Position numbers and translations under genes: made by a program. This document shows, piece by piece, positions 21,299-34,016 of a stretch of 64,000 nucleotides of DNA. Source of the stretch: Berberis thunbergii (lineage: Eukaryota > Streptophyta > Magnoliopsida > Ranunculales > Berberidaceae); contig QNQO01006228.1 in the NCBI GenBank assembly GCA_003290165.1, positions 124,001-188,000 of the forward strand, in the 5' to 3' direction. Each line of letters begins with the position of its first letter. Position 1 is the first letter of the stretch. Below the pieces are notes generated by a model. It did no database searches. It worked only from the letters and a program-made list of their open reading frames with translations, and was not told the origin of the DNA.

Positions 21299-24200
21299 GA
21301 TGGGGCCCTTTGAATGTTACCTAACACTATTTTGTTTCAACTGATTTTGTAACTTACAACTCTGTTTTTGTTATGTAGTGATGATGTAGTTTGACGGTTT
21401 CATATACTTGGCAGAGAGTCGCCTCTCACTACTTTCAGAACTGTTGGGAACAATTGATGTAGTAGATGAAGACTCGAATCATCCATCAAGTAGGAAAAAG
21501 ACCACCATTAGCAACATTGGACTTCATATAAAAAACATGGATCCAAATGAGAGGCACATACGAAGGCGACTATAGTTGTCAGTCACCTATTCAGGGGAGG
21601 GGTAATATGATGTGCTAAGCTACTGAGATAAAACCATCCCTTATGTTGGAAAGTCAAGCCTGATTCTCATGATTTCTCATAGGTAGTTTGTTGCTTGGAA
21701 GTTGTGAGATTGAGCCTCTACTTTTATTTCTGAACTAATGTAATATCTCTGTTGCCAGATGCTCAAGATGGTCCAATCTTTAAAAAACAAACATGAATGA
21801 AAAAATGTTGATCGTTTTCTTTCATTTTGAGCCTTGATTTGCGTAACCAGACTTCTATGTGGCAAACGATGTTCTCCATCTAACTTGAGGTCTGCATGGT
21901 GAACTACTGGTGCAACAATACAGTTTGCCTTGATAGTAGCAATGTAAATATTTACAAATAGATGATGAATAAAAGATTGTTTTATACTATGACATTTCTT
22001 TTGGGCTAGTGACAAACATAGATGTTGAGATTTTATTTGTCTTGTATTCACATTTCTTTGCTATCTTTTTGGCGCTGCTATTATATGTATTGTGTTGTGA
22101 ATTATTTTGTTATCTTGAAATTCATTTAAAGTGTAGTGATTTGAATGTAGAAGTAGTGTATGAAGTTTTTTTTTATTGTGTACTACTCATTTTTTTAGCC
22201 TTTTTTAGTCGGAAAATGTTTTAAATTAGCTATAGTTTCTATATGATACAAAGTGAAATTGAGTATCAACTTCAATTGAAATAAGTATTAGTTAGTGCAT
22301 GTCACTATATAAAATTCAGTATGAGGTGTAACATGAAACCAATGTTTAGTTAATATTAGCTGCATCATGTTGCAATTATTCCATTGGTATGGATTGGTTG
22401 ACGATACAAATATTAGGATCACCTCATTTGGTATGAGCACAAAAGCGTTACAATTAATTTTAGAAACTTGTATGAGCAATAACAAAAACCCGTAGTGAGT
22501 GCTTATACTGAAAGTTTTACCAGAACGCTACAAAATTTTCACTTTGCATTGTGATCATGAAAAAAATCTTCGATGTTTTTGTAAAATGTTATTAGGATGT
22601 TTTATCAAAACACGTTGAGAGATTTTTTGGCTTGCATTGCACCATAACAAAACATGTGCACGTGGTGCCTCTAATAACATAATATGGGTGCTTTTATTAA
22701 CCTCCTTATATTATCTACCTAGCAATCCCAACTAGCTAACTCTGGAGATGATCCTTCCCTCAAGGTTGGTTCCTTGCACAAGAAAGAACTGTAAAACTCA
22801 AGCTAATTTCCAAAATTGAGCACTCAAATGGAACAAGTAACCACATATGTGCTTTCATCTGGAGATGTGAGACCTTATTGCATGTTGGGGTCTTCCTACA
22901 TTTATAAGGTAGTTGTAAGTGTCCCCTTTTTTAATGCCCTAGTTGTGTTAGCGTATTGAAAATTTTGTTCAAGCATACCAACCAATGGAAGCCTATCTTG
23001 GTATATGTGTTGCAGTTCTCAACTTGTCAAGTATTCCCCATTTCCGAATCCATCATATGAGTAATTATTCTAATGCATTATCATGTCCGAGTTAGGAGAA
23101 TTCAAAGTAGGTTTCTATAGAACCCTATAATTGATATACTTTGGAACAAGGATCGTGATTTCGTTTTTCGAGTTAATTTCACTATATTGATTTTAAGAAA
23201 TATTTTGGTGTGTAAAGAAAAAAGCATAAAAATTTCGAGGATACATGAAATATATATAATGAATTTCAAGGATATATGAAATACGTGAAAAAATAAGATG
23301 CAAGTAAATAAATTTATTAAACACATTAAATGTAGTCTAGATACCAAGAAATGAAATAAACATAATATATATATATATATATAATGAATATATAAGTAAA
23401 AGAAATGATAATTAGAAAATCAAGGGGTGACTTCAAAAATCAATAAATAATTTACGAAAAAACCCCAAAAACCATTGAAAAAATGTAATTTTTGATAGCT
23501 GATTTTTGTTTTTTTTATGAAAACCTTTGAAAATTCAAAAAAACCTCAGAACTTTTCGAAAAATGGAAATTTTCTTTCGGCCTTTTTCTTTTTGTAATTT
23601 CCAAAAATGAAATTTTCGTTGAAAATTTTCGAAATCTCATTCCTTGCTTTGGACAGGTTGTCGGGTTATTATAAAAGTCTATCCAAACTGAACCATGCAC
23701 ACATGTTTGTCCCATAATTTTCTTGACACGTGTGCAGTTGAGGTTTTAGCACGTGGTGAGCATCTAAATATGAAGGCGGTAGGTTTGACTTTTGAAAAGG
23801 AAATATTGGAGGGAAACCCGCTTCATGTGCGCGGCACGCGTGAAGCTTTTCTTCTTTACCAAGTAAGAAAAACTTTAAGTTGAGAACAATTAAGAGGGAG
23901 GGAGGTGGGTTTGTAGGCAAGTTGATGCAAGTGCCAGGTTGTAGGGGAGGAGGGCTAATGAGGAACTAAGAAAATGGGTGGTTCAAAGGATGGGTTGTCC
24001 AATCAGATGAGAGTGCACGATAGGGGCTCCAACAAGAGTATTCGATCAACTTCGTCGGATAGTGATTGAAAACTACTTCAAGAGAGGATTCGAGGGAGAA
24101 CAACCAATTCAGAGGTGCCACGTGGATCCGAGGTAACAGAAGAACTTAGTCAACTAGATAAGAGAACAATTGGATATGCATTGCAGTGTTTGACAATGTT

Positions 24201-26640
24201 AGATAGAAATGACCTAAGCCAAAAGTGTAGGTCTTGGCAATGATAGATCTCGTCAAAAGGTCGTGCCTAACATGATTGTCTGGTAAATCACTAAATGCAC
24301 ACGACAATACCTATATTAGGGTCAAAAAAAAATTTGTCCTCGTAAGGACCTCCGTGAGGATGAAACTCAGCCTCGAGCAGGTTTGTGCGAGGGCAAATGA
24401 AAAAAAAAATGGGGGGAAGATAGAAGAAGGTCGGGGAGGAGTGGTACGACCAGCGGCAGAGTGAGGGATGTTCTTGAGAAGAAAGGGGAAGAAGAGGAAA
24501 ATGGGATAAGAAGATAAAGATAACGCTAGGAGAAGGACAATGTGATCAGAGGTGGCGGGGGCGTGGTGGTGTTTGATGGAGAAGAGATGTGGTGGTGTGA
24601 TTTATTTATTTATGATGGTGGCGTTCTTTAACACATAAAAAAATGGTGATGGTGTTCTTCAGCAGAATTGATGGTGTCAAAAGTGGGAGCCAATGTCTTT
24701 TTGTGGTGCCATGGTAGAATGGTTTGCTAATGAAACAACCCAAAAGTGAAAATATTGGAAGAGAAATGAGGTTGAGAAACTTAGCTCACTTACTCTTTGA
24801 TTGGTACTCGTGGGGATTAGGTGTTTACGACAAGAATGTGTATAACCAATAGGATCTTATGTATTTCATTTGGTTTATCAAATTGGAAAAAAAAGTGTAA
24901 AATATTAGAGATTCCAATATCGAAATATTTTACAGAATGTGCAAAACAGGATATCATTCTATTTCATAATATTTCATATTAGTTGTGTTGTTTTTTCTAT
25001 TTAATAATGTTAACTTGTCTAGGCCGCAATCAATATATATAACGATTTTTACCCACATGAATAGTGACATGCTGTATGTCATTGCATTTCTATGATTTTA
25101 CAATTTCCAAAATGGCAAAATATCAAAGTTTTGAAACAACCCATCATTGGCAAACCAAAGACTTCATCCTATTTGGCACTTTTTCCAATCATTTTACCAA
25201 CATATGGTGGGCAGAAAGTCTATGTAGCTAGGGTTACCAACCATTTTTTGTCAGGGTTGGACTATTTTTTACACTTTTACCTATTCACTTTAAAATACAG
25301 CCATAAACATCATGTATAGAAGGGGTAAAAGTGTAAAAGAGCCCAACCCTGACAAAAAAATGACTGATACCCCTATATGCCTAGAATTTTTGTATGGTGG
25401 GATCTACTATCCACTTTTCTTGGAAATACAAGTTGTTATTTTGGTGACATCTTATGCCCTATGAGCCAATGGAAATAACAAGTATGCCATTCTTTGTTAA
25501 TTGTATATGCCAAAGTACAACAATAATATAAAGTTACAAAATTTATTATTGTAACTTATAATTATTTCATAACTATCCTGTATTACATAACTTGAATTTT
25601 TTTCATAAAAAAATAACAGCAAAATTTATACTTTTCTGACTTAATTTACTTGCTTTTTTTTTATAGGAAACATCTTAAAGTTTTAATCTTCACTTATTTT
25701 CAACTTCAAAAATTATTGAAATATACGTGCACATAAAGCGCTCTTACACCCTAATACAACAATAATATAAAGTTACACACCCCTTTCATTCAATAAAAAA
25801 CCACTTCATCCGCGTTACATCCTTAAATACTAGAAAATATCATCACCATTATAAATAGAGGTCTTTCCTCTCAACCCCAATACCTAAACACCTGACTTGA
25901 ACAACCTACTGCTTTTATATGAAAAAGATAGATTGTGAAAAGTGAATGAATTGCAGCAAACAAAAATATTTATTAATAGATCATTTATCGATCGTTTGCA
26001 CACCACATTAGCTATGTTGGAAATGTATTGTCGTTATTCATGGATGAATATTTTGAAATATCCAATAATTGGGTCCTTTTCTGAGTTCTATGCATACTAT
26101 TGGATTTTTTTCATTTAAATTGTCTGTGTTGGTCATCATAGTATGCACATAAACTGCATTTCTTACATGAAATGAATTTAAATAAATATGAATAGCATGT
26201 CAACCAAAGTCGCATGCTTTACAAAAACATATGAATGTAAAATGATTCAATATTTGCAGTGCACAGGCCAAATAACTTGTCATAATAGGAAGACAATAAA
26301 TATAAAAAGAATAAACACACTTTAAACAATATGAAGACAATAAACAAATTTTTAATAGAAAAAAATCATCTACCTCTTAAAAAAGCAATTGGTCGTTAAT
26401 GATCAACACATGGTCATGCAAACACTCTTTATCAAGCTTATCCCACTACTTTTCTTTTTCTTAGAAACCCTAACTTCTTAATTGATTTACTTAATTGTGT
26501 ATGGCCGCTAGGAAAAAAAAGAGGAGAAAACATGAAGGGGGAGAAGATAATCTCTTCTCTGTCAGTGATTAACAAAGAAAAAAAAACAAAACAAAAGAAA
26601 GAGAAAAGAAAGAGGGAAAAGAGAAAACAGAAGAGATAAA
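21299..26640. other. Long stretch without a recognised gene
   Basis: Mostly AT-rich intergenic-type sequence. 21385-21568 (+) is an open run of about 60 codons (I-Y-L-A-E-S-R-L-S-L-L-S-E-L-L start) with no recognised match. 23380-23650 is A/T-rich with repeated 'aaattttc' words. 23360-23383 is a short (AT)n. A TA-flanked foldback element sits at 25231-25373. The phrase 'acaacaataatataaagtta' occurs at both 25518 and 25758. No tRNA, rRNA or splice-consistent gene was found. Confidence 0.5.
25231..25373. mobile_element. Short foldback MITE with TA flanks
   Basis: The two halves are inverted copies for about 50 bp (GGGTTACCAACCATTTTTTG at the left; the right end reads 'tgactgatacccc'). Each end abuts TA (25229-25230, 25374-25375), as for Tc1/mariner-type insertions. 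143 bp, no coding capacity. The superfamily call is tentative because the termini are not the usual Stowaway sequence. Confidence 0.65.
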
Positions 26641-26846
26641 GAAAAAAAGAAGATGGATAAACATGCCCAAGCGCACGGTTTTGCGCATGTGCGTATTCGA
26701 GTTCGGGTTTTCATGTTCGGATGATTGCAATTTTTGTGGTTTGCAAGTTCGAAATCTTACTATTTTTGGGAGAATAACTACTTGGAGGGTTTCTTGTTAC
26801 GTCCAATCGGTGAATTTTCTTTATTCTAAGCGATATTTTCATTAGT

Positions 26847-27661
26847 GCAGACTTGCTTGCATAACGAGTACGCTGTTCCATGTGAGTTCGGTAGTACGTG
26901 TAGTATTTAGAAAAACTTGCTATGGATCGAATTTCGGGTGAGATGACATGTCCCTCGATGTGGCACCCCACTTGGGATATGTACTGTCACGACCCGATCC
27001 ACATGAAACAATATTGTCCGTTCTGGGCCCAACCTAACTACCTGCACGGCTTTAAAACGCGTTGTATCATGTAGAGCCAACCTCGTACATATATAGCACA
27101 TCGCCATCTCGCACCCAGGCGATGTGAGACTATGTCCCCCTTTGTAGCTCGTCCAACCCCTTTTGGGCTTATTGGGCTCCAACCCTCACCCTCAGATCCG
27201 CCCACTCCAGGGTTTCATAGTCCACCCTCTTGGGAGCCCAACGTCCTCGTGTGCACACTTTCGGTTGGGTTAGGCTCTGATACCATTCTGTAACGACTCG
27301 ATCAGCACAGTAAGATATTGTCCGCTTTGGGCCAAACCAGCCCGCACGACTTTAAAAGGCCTCTTTCAGAGTATGCACAGCGGACACTGGGCCCCTCTCT
27401 GGCCCTACTCATCCAGATATTGTCATTTTTAGGATCTGCAGGCTATTGGACACCAACCCTCACCCTCAAGGTTTTGTTGCTTCCACCCACCTACTGGGAC
27501 TCCACATGCCCTTTATTATGAGTATGCAGACTTGCTTGCATATCGGTGCACCGTTCCATGTGAGTTATGTTCTACGTGTAGATTTAGGAAATGTTTGTCA
27601 TGGATCGAACTTCGGGTGAGATGACATGTTCCTCGATGTGGCACCCCACTTGGAACATGTA
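26847..27661. repeat. About 135-bp direct repeat flanking a TRIM-like element
   Basis: 26847-26984 and 27525-27661 are diverged copies (shared 'gcagacttgcttgcat', 'gttccatgtgag', 'cttcgggtgagatgacatgt' and 'gtggcaccccacttgg'). The second copy runs straight into the LTR-like sequence at 27655. The duplication is far longer than a target duplication, so it reflects a segmental duplication or two copies of one LTR rather than transposition alone. Confidence 0.65.
26985..27525 (-). mobile_element. TRIM-like LTR element
   Basis: Two related starts, TGTCACGACCCGATC at 26985 and TGTAACGACTCGATCAGC at 27289, are separated by about 300 bp. Just before the second, the minus strand reads TGGTATCAGAGCC (27272-27284), an initiator tRNA-Met primer site. 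Shared blocks after each start are 'atattgtccg', 'ctttaaaa' and 'ccaaccctcaccctca'. The total of about 540 bp with no coding capacity fits a terminal-repeat retrotransposon in miniature. Ends were not fixed by a target duplication. Confidence 0.6.
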
Positions 27662-30600
27662 CGCTCCGAGTGGTTTCGAAGGCAAGGGAGGCACACTTGG
27701 GTGAGGTGTGTTCGGCACAAGGAGGATAGTGCGATTGTGGAAAAGAAGCGAGATTTTTTTTTGGTTTATGTCCATGATTACCTTAAAGGAAGAAACTAAA
27801 TGCTCATTCAACCATTGAATGGGAACTATATGTCTTCCTAAAGGTAGAAAATGTGTTTTATTTATATTTTAATAATAGTCTGATATGATTATGATTTGTA
27901 TCGTAGTTTGAAAATAAATTACATTTATGAGGATTGATAACTTAGAAATATTATCCGGTTGTTTCTAACCTTTTCATGCAGGATGGCAAGTCCACTCATA
28001 TTTTTGTAGGTCAGACTTGCCATAGTCAACTTCTATAGCTTAAGTACTAGTAAATGCATATTTATTTATTAGGATGATGACACATTTGCCTCATTGAGGA
28101 ACTACCTGTTGGTGTGGTTGGTTATTGTTTTTGTTTAGTTTGATGTTATCACGTGCAAATTTATTGATTTTGGGATGAAGATTTCTCACACCAGCTTTAT
28201 TGCTGACCCAAGTGAGTTTTTGCTTATTGGGTACATTCCTTTGGGAATGTAGTCGATTAGCCTTTCAGGTTTAGAGACTTTTGAGCAGCGTTACTGGAGT
28301 TCCATTAGTGAGGCTAGCAATGTCAGAGTCTTTTCGGGTTAGAGTTTTATTTGTTTCAGTAATTTAATCATGTTTTAGTTGTTGCTGCTATTTGTTTATG
28401 TTGTTATTGAATTTTCACGACCCGAGTTTTGGGGGAAACGGATAATCCTACGTGGATTTTAGGATTTTCGTTTTCTTCGAAAATCTGGGCGTGACAGTTT
28501 GGTATCAGAGCATTTGGTTAGCCTAGGCCTTGGGTAGAGTCTAGGTGATCCTCGGAATGTGGATATGGGAGAGTAATAGTGTAACTATCTAGAGATAAAG
28601 TGACAAGGGTGAACCTTGAACTTTTAATATTGTTTCTTTTTCTTCGTGAATCTCATGATGAGATTCCTTTGACCTATGTATTCAAGACCAATCATAACTT
28701 ATTTTAATGTCAGTAGTGGGGGACATTATTCCGTGTAGTTTCCTTGTAGCGGTTTGTTATCCTGAATATTTAGTTAACCCTTTTCACGAATCTCGGGATG
28801 AAATTCTTTTGAGTTGTATATATTGTAACACCCTACTTTTCCAATGACAATAAAAATTTATGTAACTAAAATTCAATTGAAAATTTTATTTTAAAATCTT
28901 CTTTCGTTTGACAAGTTATTTTTTTTTTTTCGAAATTCGCTTAACTTTCTTTCCTCTGCCGAATCTCGGGACGAGATTCTTTTGAGTTGTATATATTGTA
29001 ATACCCGCCTAATTAAATAAATATAAAAAAAATTTCTTGTTCATTAATTGTGGCATATATTGTAATCTCAATTATTTGGAAAAAAGATTTTTGTTTGCCA
29101 TGGATAAATATGATAAGGTGTGTGTATGTATATTTAGCCAAAATTTTGTAAACCCTAATGTTGATGGGTTGTTACTTAATTGTATTTGGGCTCGGTTTTG
29201 GGCTTTTATTAAACTAATGATTAGGGTTTTATTTTGTGAAAGAGGGTGGGTGCATTCGAAAGTTCGGTGGGGGCCGATAACCACCCACCATATAAAGAGA
29301 ACAATCCATCTTTTCTTCCCCATTTTTTTCTTTCTCCCTTCCCTGCGTGTTCTTCTTCTCCTTCCTGTTTCTTTCTTTCTTCTTTACTATGCGTTGTTTT
29401 GTGCAATCGATGGAGACCGAGAGAGGAAGAAAATGTTTTGATTAGAAGTGGTTTCTGGTCTACAAAGGAGAGAGGACAAAGAGCAGGGAGTGAAGGTGGA
29501 GAGAATATTGCTTCCACTTAGGGTATTACATGTACGCTCCAAGTGGTTTCGAAGGCAAGGAAGACACATTTGGGTGAGATGTGTTCGGTACAGGAGGAAA
29601 GTGCGATTATGGAAAAGAAGCGAAATTTTTTGTATATGCATGTTGCCTTTAGGGAAGAAACTAAATGCTCATTCAATTATTGAATGAGAACTACATGTCT
29701 TCCTTAAGGTTAATATGTATGTTGTGAGTATTTTATAATATGATTTCCTAGAGAGAAAAAGCTAAATGCTCATTCGATAATTGAATAAGAACTATATGTC
29801 TTCCTTAAGGAAAATAAATGTTTGGTTGTTAATATTTCAATGATGATGTATTAGGGTTATGAGTTGAACTTTGATGAAAGTAAATTGCTCACATACGTAT
29901 TGAAATCTCGGTTAAAATAGTATTCATGATGAATACTGAAAAATTTAGAAATTTCATCTATTTGGTTCTAACCGTTTCGTGCAGGATGGTAAGTCTACTA
30001 ACATTTCTGCAGGTCAGACTTACCATGGTCAACCCTCACAATGTAAGTATTGGTATAAATAATATTTACTTTAGGTACGATAGAACTTATTAGTATGACA
30101 AGTTTGCCTCGTTGAGGAACTACATATTTTTGAGTTGTTGTTTCATTGCGTATGTAATATATGAAACTTAATTGATTTGATAGAGTTGAGATTACTCATA
30201 GCAGCTACCTTGCTGACCCAAGTGAGCATTCGCTTCTTGGGTACGTTCTTATTGGACAAGTTATAGAGTTTTTGGGGCGACATCTTTAGCAGTTTATTTT
30301 ATGGAGCGATCATCTTTAATGAGTTACCTGGCTAGAATTTTTGTTTATGTTAATTTTCATTTAATATTTCTGTTGTTAAATTTTCACGTTCCTAATTTTG
30401 GGGAAGCAGAAATCCTAATCTTACGTGGATATAAGGATTTCATTTTCTCGAAAATTGAGGCGTGACAGTTTGGTATCAAAGCATTTAGTTAACCTAGGTT
30501 GAGGTAGAGTCTAGGTGATCATTAGAATGTTGATATGGGTGAACAAGTGTGTAACTGTCTAGAAATAAAGTGACAAGGGTGAACCTATAACTTTTAGTAT

Positions 30601-31300
30601 TGTTTCCCTTTCTTCCATAATCTCGTGATGAGATTCATTTGACTTGTGTGTGCGGGAGCAATCATATCTGGTTTTAATGTCAATATTGGGGGACATTATT
30701 CCGTTTAGTTTCCCTTGTAGTAGTTTGTTATCATGAGTGTTTGGTTAGCCATTTCAGCGAATTTCGGGACGAGATTCTCTTGGGTTTGTAGCACCCCGTA
30801 TTTTTATACTTATTAAATTTAATAATATATCTTTTTGTGATTGTCTTATTGAAGTTATGGGCATATGCATGAGCTATTTGTTTATCTATGTGATGTATGG
30901 TTTGTTTCTTAATGAGGGTTAGTAGAAAAATTATTTTTGGAATGGTTTATTATTTGGACTCTAGTGTTGTTTCATTTAGTAAGTTGTTGGCTTATTGTAG
31001 AATCAATTACCTAGCTACCTCCTCTACCGAATCTCAGGACGAAAATATTTTGAGGTGTATATATTGTAACACCTGTACTTTTCACTGACCTTAATAATTT
31101 TTTTTTACATAAAGTGTTCTAATTTATTATTATTTTTTAGTTTCTTATTAAAATAAAATAGATGCATGCATGTAGCAACCTCTTGTCTGTACATGTTTGG
31201 TGTGTGGCTTTTTATGATGTGGAACTTTACTATGAGTATAAGATTTGAATAATTGATCATATGAAAATGTATTTCTAAGATCTAATTTCGGTTGGCAAGT
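27655..31300 (+). mobile_element. Series of chromovirus-type LTRs and leaders joined head to tail
   Basis: LTR ends '...GCGTGACA' occur at 28496 and 30467, each followed at once by a tRNA-Met primer site (TGGTATCAGAGC at 28500; TGGTATCAAAGC at 30471) and about 320 bp of shared leader. LTR starts TGTAACACCC-like occur at 28824, 28997, 30787 and 31075, each preceded by the conserved 3' tract 'cgaatctcgggacgag.ttctttt'. The only full LTR is 28997-30467 (1471 bp). No gag or pol lies between LTRs, so each internal region has collapsed to about 330 bp. The repeat period is 1.96-2.08 kb. Confidence 0.7.
28997..30467 (+). repeat. Full-length chromovirus-type LTR
   Basis: It starts TGTAATACCC and ends GCGTGACA. 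The middle part from 29530 matches 27655-28496 (shared 'gtacgctcc.agtggtttcgaaggcaag' and 'aaatgctcattcaa'). Short open frames inside (29037-29441 and overlaps) are not genes. Confidence 0.7.
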
Positions 31301-31566
31301 TGCATTTTTGTTCAAAATTCACTGTGAAAATAAATTTCTTGAAAAATATCTAATATGGTGTGCCGTATCTTTCATAAAATCAATTGATTTGTATAATTTT
31401 TATTTGAATTGTATGAGAAATTTTTTTATTCCCATAGTTTGATATAATGAATTAATACCTCAAAACGCTTAACTTGAAATGACATTTAATTTTAATTAAG
31501 AAAAAAGAAACTCAACTCGAAAATTAAAGATTTGAGTTCTCATCAACATAAAGCATGGTACAAACA

Positions 31567-31659
<93 letters not shown>

Positions 31660-32332
31660 CTTGAAATCTATTTATGTATCAATAAAATTATTAAATACCA
31701 CAAAATAGACAAATGAATTTGTGCGTAAAAATGGAAGACAATCTACAAAAGTATATAAAAGTTACCGCAAATCATATTACTAGAAACATTAAATAATACA
31801 TGCATCTAGAATTACCGTTTGATTGCATGTTCACAACTATTATTAAATATTACATGTCCAAGTTTAATTAAAAGTACTATGATAAATCCATCATTCCTTT
31901 TATTCACCATCTCACACGATCTTATATTAAAATGAAGAGAAATCAAATGAAAATGAATAAATTTCAATGAAAATTTTTGTTTTATTTTTGAATTTTCACA
32001 AAGAACCAAATCCGATGGTAAATTTTATTGTACAAATCGCAAGAGATAAAAGTATTTTACCTATGGACAGAGAGATCCAGATAAAGAAGTTGCAAAGTGT
32101 ATAAAAAACAAAAAAAAAACAAAAAAAAGGGAGCAAGGTCTATGAGAGAAAGAATTTATAAATTTTCAAAATGCTTGTTCATTTCTACCAAAATAAGAGG
32201 CAAGAAGGTAATATCTTAAATTTCACATAATTCCCATAAAACGGAAATATTGTCTAATTCACCTCGTGTCACATTTTTGTGACTTCAAATTATGCATGTG
32301 GATAAAACTTAACTAGGATAAATCTATATTAC
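31301..32332. other. AT-rich non-coding stretch
   Basis: No gene or terminal repeats seen apart from the microsatellite at 31567-31660. Confidence 0.5.
31567..31660. repeat. (AAT)n microsatellite
   Basis: About 31 uninterrupted AAT/ATA units. Confidence 0.97.
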
Positions 32333-32548
32333 AAATTAAGATGATGCTTTTTGGAGATAAAATACACCTGAGATTTATGCAAATATAAGAATCTAACGGA
32401 TCACATAAAATTTAAATCACCAAGAGTGCATGGGTTCGATTCTCATACCCAACATTTTGATATTTATTTATCTTGATATTTAGAGTAGACTAAACTTTAC
32501 TTATCTTGTTAAAATTTTATCATGCCAACGACACATAGAATACCCTAG
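32333..32548 (+). mobile_element. Helitron copy 1 of a tandem series
   Basis: Begins TCTATATTACAAATTAAG after an A. It ends with a degraded hairpin (GCCAACGACAC) and CTAG. 216 bp, non-autonomous. Its CTAG abuts the TC start of the next copy. Confidence 0.7.
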
Positions 32549-32962
32549 TCTATATTACAAATTAGGATGGTGTTTGAGGTTGAAGATAAAAGACGGCTGA
32601 GATTTATGCAAATATAAGAATCTAACGAATCATATACAATGTGGCGAAGAGAGAAAATTTTGTTTATTTTTTTATCTCAAAATTAATATTGCCATAACTA
32701 TCTACTTAATTGTCAAATTTTAAAAAACTTGATATTGTTGGAATGCAAATTTGAAAATGTTTCCAGTGAAATCAATGATCAATACAAAAACTTAAGTTTT
32801 CAAAATATGCATTTAACGTCTCATTCTTTTCACGTCGTAATTTTGAATATTAATCAAAGTATGAGACGATCATCTAAAGGCACACTTAAATAAAGATCCT
32901 GAACTCCATATTTTGGAAAAAAAATTGTATGTGGAGTGCCAACGGCACTAGTAATACCCTAG
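32549..32962 (+). mobile_element. Helitron copy 2
   Basis: Begins TCTATATTACAAATTAGG and ends with hairpin GTGCCAACGGCAC, a short spacer and CCCTAG. Helitrons lack terminal inverted repeats and end in a hairpin plus CTRR. 414 bp, no coding capacity. A short TCTATCG...CCCTAG piece (32963-32996) follows, possibly a truncated copy. Confidence 0.75.
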
Positions 32963-32996
32963 TCTATCGCCTTTCAAAAAAAAAAAATTACCCTAG

Positions 32997-33770
32997 TCTA
33001 TTATACAAATCAGAAGGGCGTTTGAGGTTGGAGATAAAAGATGACTGAGATTTACCCAAATATATGAATCTAATGGATCACAAAGAACTTAAAGCACTAA
33101 GAGATTTGTTTCATCTAATGGTTGAGATTCGTTTAATGTAATGGTTGAGACTTAAAGTTAGCATTTATGTCTTAGAGGATCTTCAAAGGTAAAAGCTAAA
33201 ATCATCCTCCATTTTAACCAAAAGCTAATTTTAGGGGTCTCCTATTTCTTCATCACTCCACTACATTTCCCAATTTAACTTTTTCATCATTATTTAAATA
33301 TATATTTCCCTAGTTTTTGAAATTTTCTATTTAAATTTATTTGATTGGAGGAGAGAAAAAGACATTTTAAAAATATTTATTAGGATTTGGGGCATGGAAT
33401 GGATGCCCCCAAATATATGGAAAAGAAGAGGAAAAGTTAAAATGGGGGTTTAAATAGAGAATCCCTTGGAGCAGTTCTCACATGAGACCCCCAAAATAGC
33501 TTTTTGGCTATTTTAGGGGATCCCTTGGAGATGCTCTTACCTTCAATCAATCCCTAATAAAAGTGCATGGGTTCGATTCTCATACCCAACATTTTGGTAT
33601 TTATTTATTTTTTTCAATTGTTGATGGTGGTGATTAGGCATATAAGTATGAATGATGATGGCGGCACACTTGCATTTCAAAAAAAAGTATGAAGAATGAA
33701 AACTTAAGGGTGATCATGTTTTGACAAGTTTTAAACTTTTATCGTGCTAAAGGCACGTGGAATATCTTAG
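32997..33770 (+). mobile_element. Helitron copy 3, holding a MITE
   Basis: Begins TCTATTATACAAATCAGA and ends with hairpin GTGCTAAAGGCAC, then ATATCTTAG (CTAG changed to TTAG). 774 bp, of which 362 bp is the MITE at 33175-33536. The tract 'gtgcatgggttcgattctca' near 33560 also occurs in copy 1 (32427). Confidence 0.72.
33175..33536. mobile_element. PIF/Harbinger-type (Tourist-like) MITE
   Basis: The left end GAGGATCTTCAAAGG and right end CCTTGGAGATGCTC are imperfect inverted repeats of the common plant 'GAGCATCTCCAA' type. TTA flanks both sides (33172-33174, 33537-33539), the 3-bp duplication of PIF/Harbinger. 362 bp, no coding capacity. Confidence 0.78.
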
Positions 33771-33952
33771 TCTATATTACAATTCAGAATGGTGTTTTAT
33801 TTTGGAAATAAAAGACAATTGAGATTTACCCAAACATAAAGATCTAATGATCCTAGACAATTTATCATATTTCAATATCTCTCACACTATTTCCATTCCT
33901 CTTAACACTCACACTTTTTCATCTCTCCCGCTTTTAATTTCTCATCTATCAA

Positions 33953-34016
<64 letters not shown>

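Noticed and set aside
29037..29687. Several overlapping ORFs, up to 134 codons
   Set aside because: They lie wholly within a chromovirus-type LTR; no protein motif.
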